Notes: a model not told the origin generated them from the sequence alone. 64,000 bases of DNA from Pseudomonas fulva (GCF_015680705.1 NZ_JADNYP010000014.1:62001-126000); one strand, 5' to 3'; shown: positions 44,482-54,175, numbered from the stretch's first letter. Numbers and translations are program-made.

Positions 44482-45438
44482 ATGACGACCAATACCCCCC
44501 CGACCTCCGGCGTCCAGCTGATAGAGGTCGCGCCCGAGCTTGCCGGCCAGCGCATCGACAATTTCCTGATCACCGCACTCAAGGGCGTGCCGAAGACACT
44601 CGTCTATCGCATCCTGCGCAAGGGCGAGGTCCGGGTGAACAAAGGGCGGATCAAGCCCGAGTACAAGCTGCAGGCCGGCGATATCGTCCGTGTGCCGCCG
44701 GTGCGCCTGCCCGAGCGCGACGAGCCGGCGCCGGTGGCTCAGGGGCTGCTGCAGCGCCTGGAAGCGGCCATCGTCCATGAGGACAAGGCCCTGATCGTGC
44801 TCAACAAGCCGGCCGGCATCGCCGTGCATGGCGGTAGCGGGCTGAGCTTCGGGGTCATCGAGGCGCTGCGCCAGCTGCGTCCGGATGCCAAGGAGCTGGA
44901 GCTGGTGCATCGCCTGGACCGTGATACCTCCGGCTTGCTGATGATCGCCAAGAAGCGCAGCATGCTGCGTCACTTGCACGCCGCGCTGCGTGGCGATGGC
45001 GTCGACAAGCGCTACATGGCCCTGGTGCGCGGGCACTGGCCGACTTCGAAGAAACAGGTCAGCGCGCCGTTGCAGAAAAGCAACCTGCGCTCGGGCGAGC
45101 GCATGGTCGAGGTCAGCGATGAAGGCAAGGAGGCGCTGACGCTGTTCCGCGTGCTGCGCCGCTTTGGTGAATTCGCCACTCTCGTCGAGGCGCGTCCGAT
45201 CACCGGACGTACTCACCAGATTCGCGTGCATGCCTTGCATGCCGGGCACATGATCGCTGGCGACAGCAAGTACGGCGACGAGGACTTCAGCCGCGAGATC
45301 CGCGAGCTGGGCGGCAAGCGCCTGTTCCTGCATGCCTATGCCCTGACCGTGCCGCTACCCGATGGTGGCGAGCTCAGGTTCGAGGCGCCGGTGGATGAAA
45401 CCTGGGCCAGGACGGTGGAGCGTCTCGGTGCGGCATGA
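44482..45438 (+). CDS. rluC: 23S rRNA pseudouridine synthase RluC
   Basis: 318 residues. An N-terminal S4-like domain (IDNFLITALKGVPKTLVYRI, with VRVNKGRIKPEYKL) is followed by a pseudouridine synthase domain with the catalytic motif HRLDRDTSGLL and a C-terminal TGRTHQIRVH. It makes pseudouridines 955, 2504 and 2580 (E. coli numbering) of 23S rRNA. The start at 44482 has no ribosome site; a -10-like TATGAT ends only 6 nt before it. Confidence 0.93.
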   Translation: MTTNTPPTSGVQLIEVAPELAGQRIDNFLITALKGVPKTLVYRILRKGEVRVNKGRIKPEYKLQAGDIVRVPPVRLPERDEPAPVAQGLLQRLEAAIVHEDKALIVLNKPAGIAVHGGSGLSFGVIEALRQLRPDAKELELVHRLDRDTSGLLMIAKKRSMLRHLHAALRGDGVDKRYMALVRGHWPTSKKQVSAPLQKSNLRSGERMVEVSDEGKEALTLFRVLRRFGEFATLVEARPITGRTHQIRVHALHAGHMIAGDSKYGDEDFSREIRELGGKRLFLHAYALTVPLPDGGELRFEAPVDETWARTVERLGAA

Positions 45439-46087
45439 CTATCGACTGCTGATCTTCGACTGGGATGGCACCCTGGCCGATTCCATCGGGCGCATCGTCC
45501 AGGCCATGACCGTCGCGGCCGAACTGGCGGGCGAGAGGCCCCGCGACGAGGCGGCGATCAAGGGCATCATTGGCCTGGCGCTGGACGAGGCCATCGTTAC
45601 CCTCTACCCGCATCTCGATGTGAGGCAGGTCGCGGTGTTCCGCCAGCACTATGCCGAGGTCTATACCGACATGGATCGCCAGCCATCGCCGCTGTTCGAG
45701 GGGGTGCGCGAGTCGCTGGAGGCGTTCCGCGCAGACGGCTACCGGCTGGCCGTGGCCACCGGCAAGGCGCGACGCGGGCTCGACCGGGTATTGCGTGCCA
45801 ATGGCTGGGAGTGCTATTTCGACATCACGCGTGCCGCCGACGAGACGCGCGGCAAGCCGCATCCGCTGATGCTCGAGCAGATCCTCGCACACTGCCAGGT
45901 CGAACCGCGGCAGGCACTGATGGTCGGAGACTCTGCCTTCGATCTGTTGATGGCGAGCAATGCCGGCATGCACTCGGTGGCGGTCGGCTATGGTGCCATG
46001 TCGCTGCAGGCGTTGAGCGAATTCGGTCCCCAGGTCTGCATCGATCGTTTTTCACAGTTGCGCGAGTGGCTGGCCGGGCCAGCGTGA
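45428..46087 (+). CDS. HAD-superfamily hydrolase (phosphoglycolate phosphatase-like)
   Basis: 219 residues. HAD motif I is IFDWDGTLADS, and motifs III/IV are GKPHPLMLE and MVGDSAFDLLMA. The GTG start overlaps the rluC stop by 11 nt and follows GGAG, which argues for coupling. The natural substrate is uncertain; Gph-like phosphatases act on small phosphate esters. It is followed by sppA after 22 nt. Confidence 0.9.
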   Translation: MRHDYRLLIFDWDGTLADSIGRIVQAMTVAAELAGERPRDEAAIKGIIGLALDEAIVTLYPHLDVRQVAVFRQHYAEVYTDMDRQPSPLFEGVRESLEAFRADGYRLAVATGKARRGLDRVLRANGWECYFDITRAADETRGKPHPLMLEQILAHCQVEPRQALMVGDSAFDLLMASNAGMHSVAVGYGAMSLQALSEFGPQVCIDRFSQLREWLAGPA

Positions 46088-46109
46088 TTTTTCCCGAAGG
46101 TAGGCAGGC

Positions 46110-47159
46110 ATGACTGACGAATGGAAAGCTCCCGATTCCGGCAAGCCGGGTGAATGGAAGGCCTCGGCTGACGAGGCGGGCGAGCAGTGGGGTGGGCGCG
46201 ACGCGCACGAACGCGAGGAGCGCAGCAGCTGGAAGCTGCTGGAGACCACCTTGCTCGCCAGTGTGCGGGAGCAGCGCCGGGCGCGGCGCTGGGGGATCTT
46301 CTTCAAGCTCCTGACGTTCGCTTATCTGTTCGGCCTGCTGGTGCTGTTCTCGCCATTGATCGATCTGGAGAAAACGGCGTCGGGTGGCGCCAGCCACACC
46401 GCCCTGGTGGAAGTGCGTGGCGTGATCGCCGACCAGGAGGCGGCCAGCGCCGACAATATCGTAGGCAGCCTGCGCAAGGCCTTCGAAGATGCCGGCACCA
46501 AGGCCGTGGTGCTGCGCATCAACAGTCCCGGTGGCAGTCCGGTACAGGCTGGCTACGTGTATGACGAGATCCGCCGCCTGCGCACCGCGCATCCGCAGAT
46601 CAAGCTGTATGCGGTGATCGCCGATCTTGGTGCATCGGGTGCCTATTACATCGCCAGTGCCGCGGACGAGATCTATGCGGACAAGGCGAGCCTGGTCGGC
46701 TCCATCGGTGTCACCGCGGCTGGCTACGGCTTCGTCGGGGCGATGGAAAAGCTCGGCATCGAGCGACGCACCTACACGGCCGGCGAGCACAAGGCATTCC
46801 TCGATCCGTTCTTGCCGCAGAAGCCCGAGGAAACCGAATTCTGGCAAGGCGTGCTCAATACCACTCATCAGCAGTTCATCGCCAGCGTCAAGGCTGGCCG
46901 CGGCGAGCGGTTGAAGGACAAGAAGCATCCCGAGCTGTTCAGCGGGCTGATCTGGACCGGTGAGCAGGCCAAGGCCCTGGGCTTGGTCGATGGCCTGGGC
47001 AGTGTCAGCTATGTGGCGCGTGAAGTGGTGGGCGAGAAGACCTTGGTGGACTTCACCGTGCAGGAGTCGCCCTTCGATCGGTTCTCCAAGCGCCTGGGCG
47101 CCAGCGTGGCCGAGCACCTGGCCATGTGGATGGGGTTCGCGGGACCTTCGTTGCGCTGA
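46110..47159 (+). CDS. sppA: Signal peptide peptidase SppA, S49 family
   Basis: A 349-residue single-domain SppA. A hydrophilic N-terminus is followed by a membrane helix at about residues 72-88 (LLTFAYLFGLLVLFSP), then the S49 protease domain with INSPGGSPVQAGYVYDEI and the serine nucleophile in DLGASGAYYIASAAD, and the catalytic lysine further on. It degrades cleaved signal peptides in the inner membrane. It lacks the second domain of E. coli SppA, as usual for Pseudomonas. Confidence 0.93.
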   Translation: MTDEWKAPDSGKPGEWKASADEAGEQWGGRDAHEREERSSWKLLETTLLASVREQRRARRWGIFFKLLTFAYLFGLLVLFSPLIDLEKTASGGASHTALVEVRGVIADQEAASADNIVGSLRKAFEDAGTKAVVLRINSPGGSPVQAGYVYDEIRRLRTAHPQIKLYAVIADLGASGAYYIASAADEIYADKASLVGSIGVTAAGYGFVGAMEKLGIERRTYTAGEHKAFLDPFLPQKPEETEFWQGVLNTTHQQFIASVKAGRGERLKDKKHPELFSGLIWTGEQAKALGLVDGLGSVSYVAREVVGEKTLVDFTVQESPFDRFSKRLGASVAEHLAMWMGFAGPSLR

Positions 47160-47291
47160 GTTGACGAGGCAAAACCGCTCTTGCGCCATCGACCGGTGCT
47201 TGCAGACCGAGGTGCCGGGCCGCTCGTGATGGGCGCAAGACGACCGTCGCCCTGAGCGCTAACGGCAGTCGCCTCGCGGGCCCAGTGGTGT

Positions 47292-47870
47292 TCAGGGCAC
47301 CATCACGCCTTCCTCGAGCAGCATGTCCACCAGCCTGATCAGGGGCAGCCCGACCAGGCTGGTCGCATCGCTGCCGTGCGTCTCGCGAAACAGGCTAACG
47401 CCCAGCCCTTCGGCCTTGAAGCTGCCGGCGCAATCAAAGGGCTGCTCGGCATGCAGGTAGCGCTCGACGCGTGCCAGGTCCAGTTCCCGCATGCTGACGG
47501 TGAACGGCACGCAATCGACCTGACATTGCCCGGTGGCGCTATTGAGCAGGGCAAGGCCAGTCAGGAACGTGACCTGCTGGCCGCTGCTGGCCAGCAGCTG
47601 TTCGCAGGCGCGATCGAAGCTGTGTGGCTTGCCGAGGATCTGCTCGCCCAATACCGCGACCTGGTCGGAGCCGATGATCAGGTGCGCGGGATGCGTGGCG
47701 GCCAGCGCCTGTGCCTTCTGCCGGGCCAGGCGGCGCACCAGCCCGGCCGGCGGCTCGTCGGTCAGGCGCTGTTCGTCGATGTCGGGGCTCGCCCAGGTGA
47801 ACGGCAGGCGCAGCCTTTGCAGCAGTTCGCGACGATAGATCGAGCTTGAAGCCAGTAGCAGGGGAAGCAT
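47292..47870 (-). CDS. maf: Maf-family nucleotide pyrophosphatase (YceF type)
   Basis: 192 residues. Maf signature LLASSSIYRRELLQRL at the N-terminus and AHLIIGSDQVAVL in the middle. The YceF subgroup hydrolyses 7-methyl-GTP, while YhdE-type members act on dTTP and UTP. Proximity to the yceD-rpmF operon matches the YceF arrangement. It converges with sppA and diverges from the yceD gene. Confidence 0.93.
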   Translation of the reverse strand: MLPLLLASSSIYRRELLQRLRLPFTWASPDIDEQRLTDEPPAGLVRRLARQKAQALAATHPAHLIIGSDQVAVLGEQILGKPHSFDRACEQLLASSGQQVTFLTGLALLNSATGQCQVDCVPFTVSMRELDLARVERYLHAEQPFDCAGSFKAEGLGVSLFRETHGSDATSLVGLPLIRLVDMLLEEGVMVP

Positions 47871-47964
47871 GATAGACTCCTGGTCAGATATCCCGATTCT
47901 ACCACGCCCGATGCCACCGAATTCCTTTGACAGGGGCGGGGGGCATCCATAGAATGCTGCGCCT

Positions 47965-48492
47965 ATGTTGAATGACCCGATTCCACCTCACGTTGACCCG
48001 CGCAAATTGGCTGATCGCGGCGTGACCCTCAAGGGTTCGCTTGCGCTTGCCGATTTGGAAAGACTCTGCGACCCGCTTTCCGACGATGTCGGTACGGTGC
48101 AGGCACAATTCGATTTTGAGCGAGACGAACAGGGCGTTGTGGTGTTCCACAGCGAACTGGATGTCGAGGTCAAGATGGTCTGCCAGCGTTGTCTTGAGCT
48201 GGTCACCCTGCCGATCCACAGCGAGTGCACCTACGCCGTGGTGAAGGAGGGTGCGAATACCCAGTCGTTGCCGAAAGGCTATGACGTGCTGGAACTGGGC
48301 GAGGATCCTTTGGATCTGCAGGCGCTAATCGAGGAGGAGCTGCTGCTCGCCTTGCCTATCGTGCCTGCTCATCATCCGGAAGAATGCCAGCAGCCGGCGG
48401 GCGCCGATGAGCCCGACCCGAGCAAGGACGAGGTATCGCGGTCCAACCCGTTCAGTGTCTTGGCGCAGTTAAAGCGTGACCCAAACGTTTAG
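47965..48492 (+). CDS. yceD: DUF177/YceD family protein
   Basis: 175 residues. The DUF177 motif MVCQRCLELVTLPI holds two cysteines, possibly a metal site. In plants and bacteria YceD relatives are linked to 23S rRNA maturation. It precedes rpmF with only 13 nt between, the conserved yceD-rpmF pair, and probably shares its promoter. Confidence 0.92.
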   Translation: MLNDPIPPHVDPRKLADRGVTLKGSLALADLERLCDPLSDDVGTVQAQFDFERDEQGVVVFHSELDVEVKMVCQRCLELVTLPIHSECTYAVVKEGANTQSLPKGYDVLELGEDPLDLQALIEEELLLALPIVPAHHPEECQQPAGADEPDPSKDEVSRSNPFSVLAQLKRDPNV

Positions 48493-48505
48493 GAGTTAAT
48501 CAATT

Positions 48506-48688
48506 ATGGCTGTTCAGCAGAACAAAAAATCTCGCTCTGCACGTGACATGCGCCGTTCCCACGACGCTCTGTCGGAAAATGCACTGGCGGTCGACAAGGC
48601 TACCGGCGAAGTTCACCTGCGCCACCACGTTTCGCCTGAAGGCGTATACCGTGGTCGCAAAGTGATCGACAAGGGCGCTGACGAGTAA
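48506..48688 (+). CDS. rpmF: 50S ribosomal protein L32
   Basis: 60 residues. MAVQQNKKSRSARDMRRSHD is the L32 N-terminus, and the C-terminus is HHVSPEGVYRGRKVI. The N-terminal CXXC zinc ribbon seen in some bacteria is absent (C-minus form). TAGGAG precedes the start. It is followed by plsX after 3 nt, as in E. coli and Pseudomonas. Confidence 0.97.
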   Translation: MAVQQNKKSRSARDMRRSHDALSENALAVDKATGEVHLRHHVSPEGVYRGRKVIDKGADE

Positions 48689-48691
48689 TCC

Positions 48692-49702
48692 TTGTCTGCC
48701 CGGATCATCGCGATCGACGCAATGGGCGGGGACTTCGGTCCCCGCAGCATTGTCCAGGCGTGCATCGCCTCTCTTGCCGCCACCCCCTCGCTTCACCTGA
48801 CCCTCGTCGGTCAACCTTCCCTGCTTGAAGAACTTGTCGGTGGCCAGTCGGCCGCGGATCGCGCGCGCCTGCGCATCGTCGCTGCGAGCGAGGTGATCGG
48901 CATGGACCAGCGGCCTTCCCAGGCGCTGCGGGGCAAGCCGGACTCGTCGATGCGCGTGGCGCTCGAGCTGGTGCGCGACGGCAAGGCCCAGGCTTGCGTG
49001 AGTGCCGGCAACACGGGTGCGCTGATGGCGCTGTCGCGCTCCATCCTCAAGACCCTGCCGGGCATCGACCGACCTGCCATGGTCGCGGCGATCCCCACCG
49101 AAACCGGCTATTGCCAGTTGCTCGACCTGGGTGCCAATGTCGACTGCAGTGCCGAACACCTATATCAGTTCGCGGTCATGGGCTCGGTCGCCGCCCAGGC
49201 CCTCGGGATCGAGCGTCCCCGCGTGGCGCTGCTCAACGTCGGTACCGAGGACATCAAGGGCAATCAGCAGGTCAGGCTGGCTGCCAGTCTGCTGCATGGA
49301 GCTCGTGGGCTGAACTACATCGGTTTCGTGGAAGGTGACGGCTTGTACCGGGGCGAGGCCGACGTTGTGGTCTGCGACGGTTTCGTCGGCAACATCCTGC
49401 TCAAGTCCAGCGAGGGCCTGGCCACCATGATCGGCGCGCGAATCCAGACGCTGTTCCGTGGTGGCTTGCTCGCCAGGGCCGCCGGTGCGCTGGCCATGCC
49501 GCTGCTGCGGCGGCTGCAGGCCGATCTCGCGCCGGCCCGGCACAATGGTGCCAGCCTGCTGGGCCTGCAAGGGATCGTGATCAAGAGCCATGGTTCGGCA
49601 GGCGTGCAAGGTTTCCAGAGCGCGATCGAGCGGGCCTTGATCGAAATCCACGAGAACCTGCCGCGGCGCCTGCATGGTCGCCTGCAGGACCTGTTGCTTT
49701 AG
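48692..49702 (+). CDS. plsX: Phosphate acyltransferase PlsX
   Basis: 336 residues beginning with TTG (SARIIAIDAMGGDFGPR). Glycine-rich segment IDAMGGDFGP near the N-terminus and VVVCDGFVGNILLKSSEG near 225. PlsX makes acyl-phosphate from acyl-ACP for phospholipid synthesis. The TTG start is consistent with PlsX N-termini; its ribosome site is poor and it may be coupled to rpmF 3 nt upstream. Confidence 0.95.
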   Translation: MSARIIAIDAMGGDFGPRSIVQACIASLAATPSLHLTLVGQPSLLEELVGGQSAADRARLRIVAASEVIGMDQRPSQALRGKPDSSMRVALELVRDGKAQACVSAGNTGALMALSRSILKTLPGIDRPAMVAAIPTETGYCQLLDLGANVDCSAEHLYQFAVMGSVAAQALGIERPRVALLNVGTEDIKGNQQVRLAASLLHGARGLNYIGFVEGDGLYRGEADVVVCDGFVGNILLKSSEGLATMIGARIQTLFRGGLLARAAGALAMPLLRRLQADLAPARHNGASLLGLQGIVIKSHGSAGVQGFQSAIERALIEIHENLPRRLHGRLQDLLL

Positions 49703-49825
49703 GCGAAACCTTTGAAATGGTTAAATGTGACCGTTTGGTCGCACTCGCCATCCAAGCTTTTCAGTTTCCGTGCGCCTGCCAGCGGCAGTGCGCGCTTCAT
49801 CGACAAGATCACAAGGGCTTGTTAA

Positions 49826-50764
49826 ATGTCTGCATCCCTCGCATTCGTCTTTCCCGGCCAAGGTTCCCAGTCGCTGGGCATGCTTGCCGAGCTCGGTGCC
49901 CAACATCCGCTGATCATCGAGACTTTCCAGGAAGCCTCCGAAGCCCTGGGTTACGACCTGTGGCAGCTGGTCCAGCAAGGCCCGGAAGACCAGCTCAACC
50001 AGACCGACAAGACCCAGCCGGCGATTCTCGCCGCCTCCATTGCCCTGTGGCGCCTGTGGCTGGCCGAAGGCGGCGCGCGACCGGCATTCGTCGCCGGGCA
50101 TAGCCTGGGCGAATACAGTGCGCTGGTCGCCGCTGGCAGCCTGACGCTCAAGGAAGCGGTCAAGCTGGTCGAGCGCCGTGGTCGGCTGATGCAAGAGGCC
50201 GTGCCGGCCGGGCATGGCGCCATGGCAGCCATTCTCGGCCTGGAGGACGCCGATGTGCTGGCCATCTGCGCCGAGGCGGCGGAAGACGAGGTGGTCAGCG
50301 CGGTCAATTTCAACTCGCCTGGCCAGGTGGTGATCGCTGGCAACAAGGCCGCGGTGGATCGCGCCATCGAGCTGTGCAAGGCCAAGGGCGCCAAGCGCGC
50401 CTTGCCGCTGTCGGTCAGCGTGCCATCACATTGCGCGCTGATGAAGCCGGCTGCCGAGCGCTTCGCCGAAGCGGTCGGCGCCATCGCCTGGCAGGCGCCG
50501 CGGATCCCCGTGGTGCAGAACGTCACCGCCGCGGTCGCCGCCGACCTGGCCGGCCTCAAGCAGGATCTGCTGGCCCAGCTCCATCAGCCGGTGCGTTGGG
50601 TCGAGTGCGTTCAGGCGCTGGCCGCCAAGGGCGCCGTCAATCTGGTCGAGTGCGGGCCTGGCAAGGTCCTGGCGGGGCTGAACAAGCGTTGCGCCGATGG
50701 CGTGACCACCCACAACCTCAATACCCCTGACGCCTTCGCCGCCGCCCGTGCGGCGCTGGCCTGA
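49826..50764 (+). CDS. fabD: Malonyl-CoA:ACP transacylase
   Basis: 312 residues. Oxyanion motif FPGQGSQSLG at residues 9-18, nucleophile motif AGHSLGEYSALV, with S at about 92, and catalytic histidine in SVPSHCALM near 201. It loads malonate on ACP. It lies between plsX and fabG as usual, with a 123-nt gap after plsX. Confidence 0.97.
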   Translation: MSASLAFVFPGQGSQSLGMLAELGAQHPLIIETFQEASEALGYDLWQLVQQGPEDQLNQTDKTQPAILAASIALWRLWLAEGGARPAFVAGHSLGEYSALVAAGSLTLKEAVKLVERRGRLMQEAVPAGHGAMAAILGLEDADVLAICAEAAEDEVVSAVNFNSPGQVVIAGNKAAVDRAIELCKAKGAKRALPLSVSVPSHCALMKPAAERFAEAVGAIAWQAPRIPVVQNVTAAVAADLAGLKQDLLAQLHQPVRWVECVQALAAKGAVNLVECGPGKVLAGLNKRCADGVTTHNLNTPDAFAAARAALA

Positions 50765-50780
50765 CATTGGAGAAGCTTGC

Positions 50781-51521
50781 ATGAGCCTGCAAGGTAAAGT
50801 TGCATTGGTCACTGGCGCCAGCCGTGGCATCGGCCAGGCCATTGCCCTCGAACTGGGTCGCCAGGGCGCCACCGTGATCGGCACCGCCACCTCGGCGTCG
50901 GGCGCCGAGCGCATCGCCGCCACGCTCAAGGAGCACGGCATTGCCGGCACCGGCCTGGAGCTGGACGTTACCCGCGAGGACTCCGTTGCCAGCGTGCTCG
51001 AGGCCATCCAGGCGCAATTCGGCGCGCCAGCCATCCTGGTCAACAATGCGGGCATCACCCGCGACAACCTCATGCTGCGCATGAAGGACGATGAGTGGTT
51101 CGACGTGGTCGACACCAACCTCAACAGCCTCTACCGTCTGTCCAAGGGCGTGCTGCGTGGCATGACCAAGGCCCGCTGGGGCCGTATCATCAGCATCGGT
51201 TCGGTGGTCGGCGCCATGGGCAATGTTGGCCAGGTCAACTATGCTGCCGCCAAGGCCGGCCTGGAAGGCTTCAGCCGTGCCCTGGCGCGCGAAGTCGGCT
51301 CGCGGGGCATCACCGTCAACTCGGTGACCCCTGGCTTCATCGATACCGACATGACTCGCGAGCTGCCTGAAGCGCACCGCGACGGCCTGCTGAGCCAGAT
51401 TCCGCTGGGTCGCCTGGGCCAGGCCGAGGAGATCGCCAAGGTGGTTGCGTTCCTGGCGTCCGACGGCGCAGCCTATGTCACCGGCGCCACGGTGCCGGTG
51501 AACGGCGGGATGTACATGTAA
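50781..51521 (+). CDS. fabG: 3-oxoacyl-ACP reductase
   Basis: A 246-residue SDR. NADPH-binding TGASRGIG (12-19), NNAG, and the catalytic YAAAK (Y152, K156) with the conserved serine before it. GGAG lies 8 nt before ATG 50781. It reduces 3-oxoacyl-ACP in fatty acid elongation. Confidence 0.97.
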   Translation: MSLQGKVALVTGASRGIGQAIALELGRQGATVIGTATSASGAERIAATLKEHGIAGTGLELDVTREDSVASVLEAIQAQFGAPAILVNNAGITRDNLMLRMKDDEWFDVVDTNLNSLYRLSKGVLRGMTKARWGRIISIGSVVGAMGNVGQVNYAAAKAGLEGFSRALAREVGSRGITVNSVTPGFIDTDMTRELPEAHRDGLLSQIPLGRLGQAEEIAKVVAFLASDGAAYVTGATVPVNGGMYM

Positions 51522-51723
51522 ACCTGCAACTCAATGTGACGGATTGCTTCGAAAAAAAGTCATACTCGAAGGCGAAAATCCGTTATAAAGCTGCAACCAG
51601 ATTCCAGGCAGGGGGCTCGGTCCCCGTTGCGAAGGCGCGTACCGCTTGAAAAGCGGACGTCTTCCTATAAACTTGGCACCGGCCAGCTGCCTGACATATG
51701 TCCACTAGGAGTGAAAACAAGGT

Positions 51724-51960
51724 ATGAGCACCATCGAAGAACGCGTCAAGAAAATCGTCGCCGAGCAACTGGGCGTCAAGGAAGAGGAAGTGACTGCCGC
51801 AAAGTCCTTCGTCGATGACCTGGGTGCCGATTCGCTTGACACCGTCGAGTTGGTGATGGCTCTGGAAGAGGAATTCGAAACCGAGATTCCTGACGAAGAA
51901 GCCGAGAAGATCACTACTGTTCAAGCTGCCATCGACTACGTCAAAGCCCACCAGGCCTAA
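51724..51960 (+). CDS. acpP: Acyl carrier protein
   Basis: 78 residues. The phosphopantetheine site is GADSLDTVEL with S37. The protein is highly acidic, as expected. A 202-nt upstream gap likely contains its own promoter, since AcpP is needed in excess (a TATAAA lies near 51666). A terminator follows it. Confidence 0.98.
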   Translation: MSTIEERVKKIVAEQLGVKEEEVTAAKSFVDDLGADSLDTVELVMALEEEFETEIPDEEAEKITTVQAAIDYVKAHQA

Positions 51961-51988
51961 GACTGTGTAGTCGTCGCATCTTGTCGGG

Positions 51989-52026
51989 AAAAACCGCACT
52001 GCCTTTGCCGGCGTGCGGTTTTTTCT
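51989..52026 (+). terminator. Terminator after acpP
   Basis: AAAACCGCAC pairs with GTGCGGTTTT, followed by T-rich sequence. It should cut most acpP transcripts before fabF. Confidence 0.85.
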
Positions 52027-52112
52027 TTGCAGGATTCGGGGATTCCGTCGGCCCGCATCGTGATCGCGATGTCCGGGGAGGCGGGTCCTGTCATTGAAAA
52101 AAGGAGAGTACT

Positions 52113-53357
52113 GTGTCGCGTAGACGCGTCGTGGTCACCGGTATGGGCATGCTGTCTCCGCTGGGTACGGACGTGCCGAGCACCTGGCAGGGCATTCTGG
52201 CTGGCCGCAGCGGCATCGGTCCGATCGAGCATACGGACCTGTCTGCCTACTCCACCCGTTTTGGCGGCTCGGTGAAAGGCTTCGATGTCGAGCAATACCT
52301 GTCGGCCAAGGAAGCCCGCAAGCTCGACCTGTTCATCCAGTACGGCCTGGCGGCCGGTTTCCAGGCGGTACGCAATGCCGGCCTGGAAGTCGATGACGCC
52401 AATCGCGAACGGATCGGCGTGGCCATGGGTTCGGGCATTGGCGGGTTGACCAATATCGAAGAAACCAGCAGGACCTTGCACGAGCAAGGGCCGCGGCGGA
52501 TTTCGCCATTCTTCGTGCCGGGTTCGATCATCAACATGATTTCCGGCTTCCTGTCGATCCACCTGGGTCTGCAGGGGCCTAACTATGCCATTTCCACGGC
52601 CTGCACCACGGGTACGCACTGCATTGGCATGGCCGCGCGCAACATCGCCTTCGGCGAAGCCGACGTGATGATCGCCGGTGGCGCGGAGATGGCGGCCTGC
52701 GGACTGGGCATGGGCGGTTTCGGCGCCTCGCGGGCACTGTCCACCCGCAACGACGACCCGACCCGTGCCAGTCGGCCTTGGGACAAGGGCCGCGATGGCT
52801 TCGTGCTGTCCGATGGTGCCGGTGCCCTGGTGCTCGAGGAACTCGAACACGCCAAGGCGCGTGGTGCCACGATCCATGCCGAGCTGGTCGGTTTCGGCAT
52901 GAGTGGCGATGCCTACCACATGACCTCGCCACCCGACGATGGCGCCGGCGCCGCCCGCTGCATGGCCAATGCCTTGCGCGATGCGCGGCTGGACCCGGCC
53001 CAGGTCAGCTACATCAACGCCCATGGCACCTCGACGCCGGCCGGCGATCTGGCCGAGGTCGCGGCCATCAAGCGGGTCTTCGGCGAGCATGCCTACAAGC
53101 TCGCGGTCAGCTCGACCAAGTCGATGACCGGCCATCTGCTGGGTGCCGCGGGTGCGGTGGAAGCGATCTTCAGCGTGCTGGCGCTCAACAGCCAGGTCGC
53201 TCCGCCGACCATCAACCTCGACGAGCCCGACGCAGGCTGCGACCTGGACTTCGTCGCCCATCAGGCGCGCAGCATGCCGATCGACGTGGTTCTGTCGAAC
53301 TCCTTCGGCTTTGGCGGTACCAACGGCTCGCTGGTATTCCGCCGGTTCGTCGACTGA
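52113..53357 (+). CDS. fabF: 3-oxoacyl-ACP synthase II
   Basis: 414 residues. The KAS triad is clear: nucleophile cysteine in ISTACTTGTHCIG, and histidines in NAHGTSTPAGD and SMTGHLLGAAGAVE. GTG start at 52113 after AAAGGAGA. It elongates acyl-ACP chains and tunes unsaturated fatty acid content. It ends on the pabC start (TGATG). Confidence 0.97.
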   Translation: MSRRRVVVTGMGMLSPLGTDVPSTWQGILAGRSGIGPIEHTDLSAYSTRFGGSVKGFDVEQYLSAKEARKLDLFIQYGLAAGFQAVRNAGLEVDDANRERIGVAMGSGIGGLTNIEETSRTLHEQGPRRISPFFVPGSIINMISGFLSIHLGLQGPNYAISTACTTGTHCIGMAARNIAFGEADVMIAGGAEMAACGLGMGGFGASRALSTRNDDPTRASRPWDKGRDGFVLSDGAGALVLEELEHAKARGATIHAELVGFGMSGDAYHMTSPPDDGAGAARCMANALRDARLDPAQVSYINAHGTSTPAGDLAEVAAIKRVFGEHAYKLAVSSTKSMTGHLLGAAGAVEAIFSVLALNSQVAPPTINLDEPDAGCDLDFVAHQARSMPIDVVLSNSFGFGGTNGSLVFRRFVD

Positions 53358-54172
53358 TGCACAGCTGGATCGATGGCCTGCCGATGACTGCGGTCAACCT
53401 GCAGAACCGGGGCTTGGCCTATGGCGATGGGCTGTTCGAGACCATCGCCGTGCGCGCCGGTCGTCCGAGCCTGCTCGAGCGGCATCTGCAACGCCTGGCA
53501 CTGGGCTGCCAGCGCCTGGCGATTCCACTCGAGCTGGCGCAGGTCCGGGACGAGCTGCTGCGCTTTTCCAGCCAGCTGGGCGACGGCGTCGCCAAGCTGG
53601 TCCTGACCCGCGGTGACAGCCTGCGTGGCTACGCGCCGGCAGCCGATGCCCCGGCGCGACGCATCCTGCTGGGTGCGCCGCCGCCGACCTATCCCGCACG
53701 TCACGCCGAACATGGCGTGCGCCTGCATGCCTGCCGCACGCGGCTCTCGGAGCAACCGTTGCTGGCAGGGCTCAAACACCTCAATCGCCTGGAGCAGGTG
53801 CTGGCGCGTGCCGAGTGGCAGGACACCGAACACGCCGAAGGCCTGATGCTCGACCAGCATGGCCGGGTGATCGAGGGCGTCTTCAGCAACCTGTTCCTGG
53901 TTCGCGACGGTGGCCTGCTCACGGCCAGTCTCGAGCGCTGTGGCGTCGCCGGCGTGATGCGTGCCGCGCTGCTCGACGAAGCCGTGCGGCTGGGGCTCGA
54001 TGTCCAGGTCGGCGACCTGGCGCTGGTCGACCTGGAGCGGGCCGACGAAGTCTTTCTCTGCAACAGCCTGTATGGCATCTGGCCGGTAACAGGCCATGCC
54101 GCGTCAAGCTGGCCCGTCGGGCCCGTGACCCGTAGACTGCAGGCCATTGCCCATACGCTACTGGATGCCTGA
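53357..54172 (+). CDS. pabC: 4-amino-4-deoxychorismate lyase
   Basis: A 271-residue fold-type IV PLP enzyme. NRGLAYGDGLFETIAV at the N-terminus and the cofactor lysine in LKHLNRLEQVLAR (about K140). It releases pyruvate to give p-aminobenzoate for folate. The start at 53357 overlaps the fabF stop by one base. Confidence 0.94.
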   Translation: MHSWIDGLPMTAVNLQNRGLAYGDGLFETIAVRAGRPSLLERHLQRLALGCQRLAIPLELAQVRDELLRFSSQLGDGVAKLVLTRGDSLRGYAPAADAPARRILLGAPPPTYPARHAEHGVRLHACRTRLSEQPLLAGLKHLNRLEQVLARAEWQDTEHAEGLMLDQHGRVIEGVFSNLFLVRDGGLLTASLERCGVAGVMRAALLDEAVRLGLDVQVGDLALVDLERADEVFLCNSLYGIWPVTGHAASSWPVGPVTRRLQAIAHTLLDA

Positions 54173-54175
54173 TTC

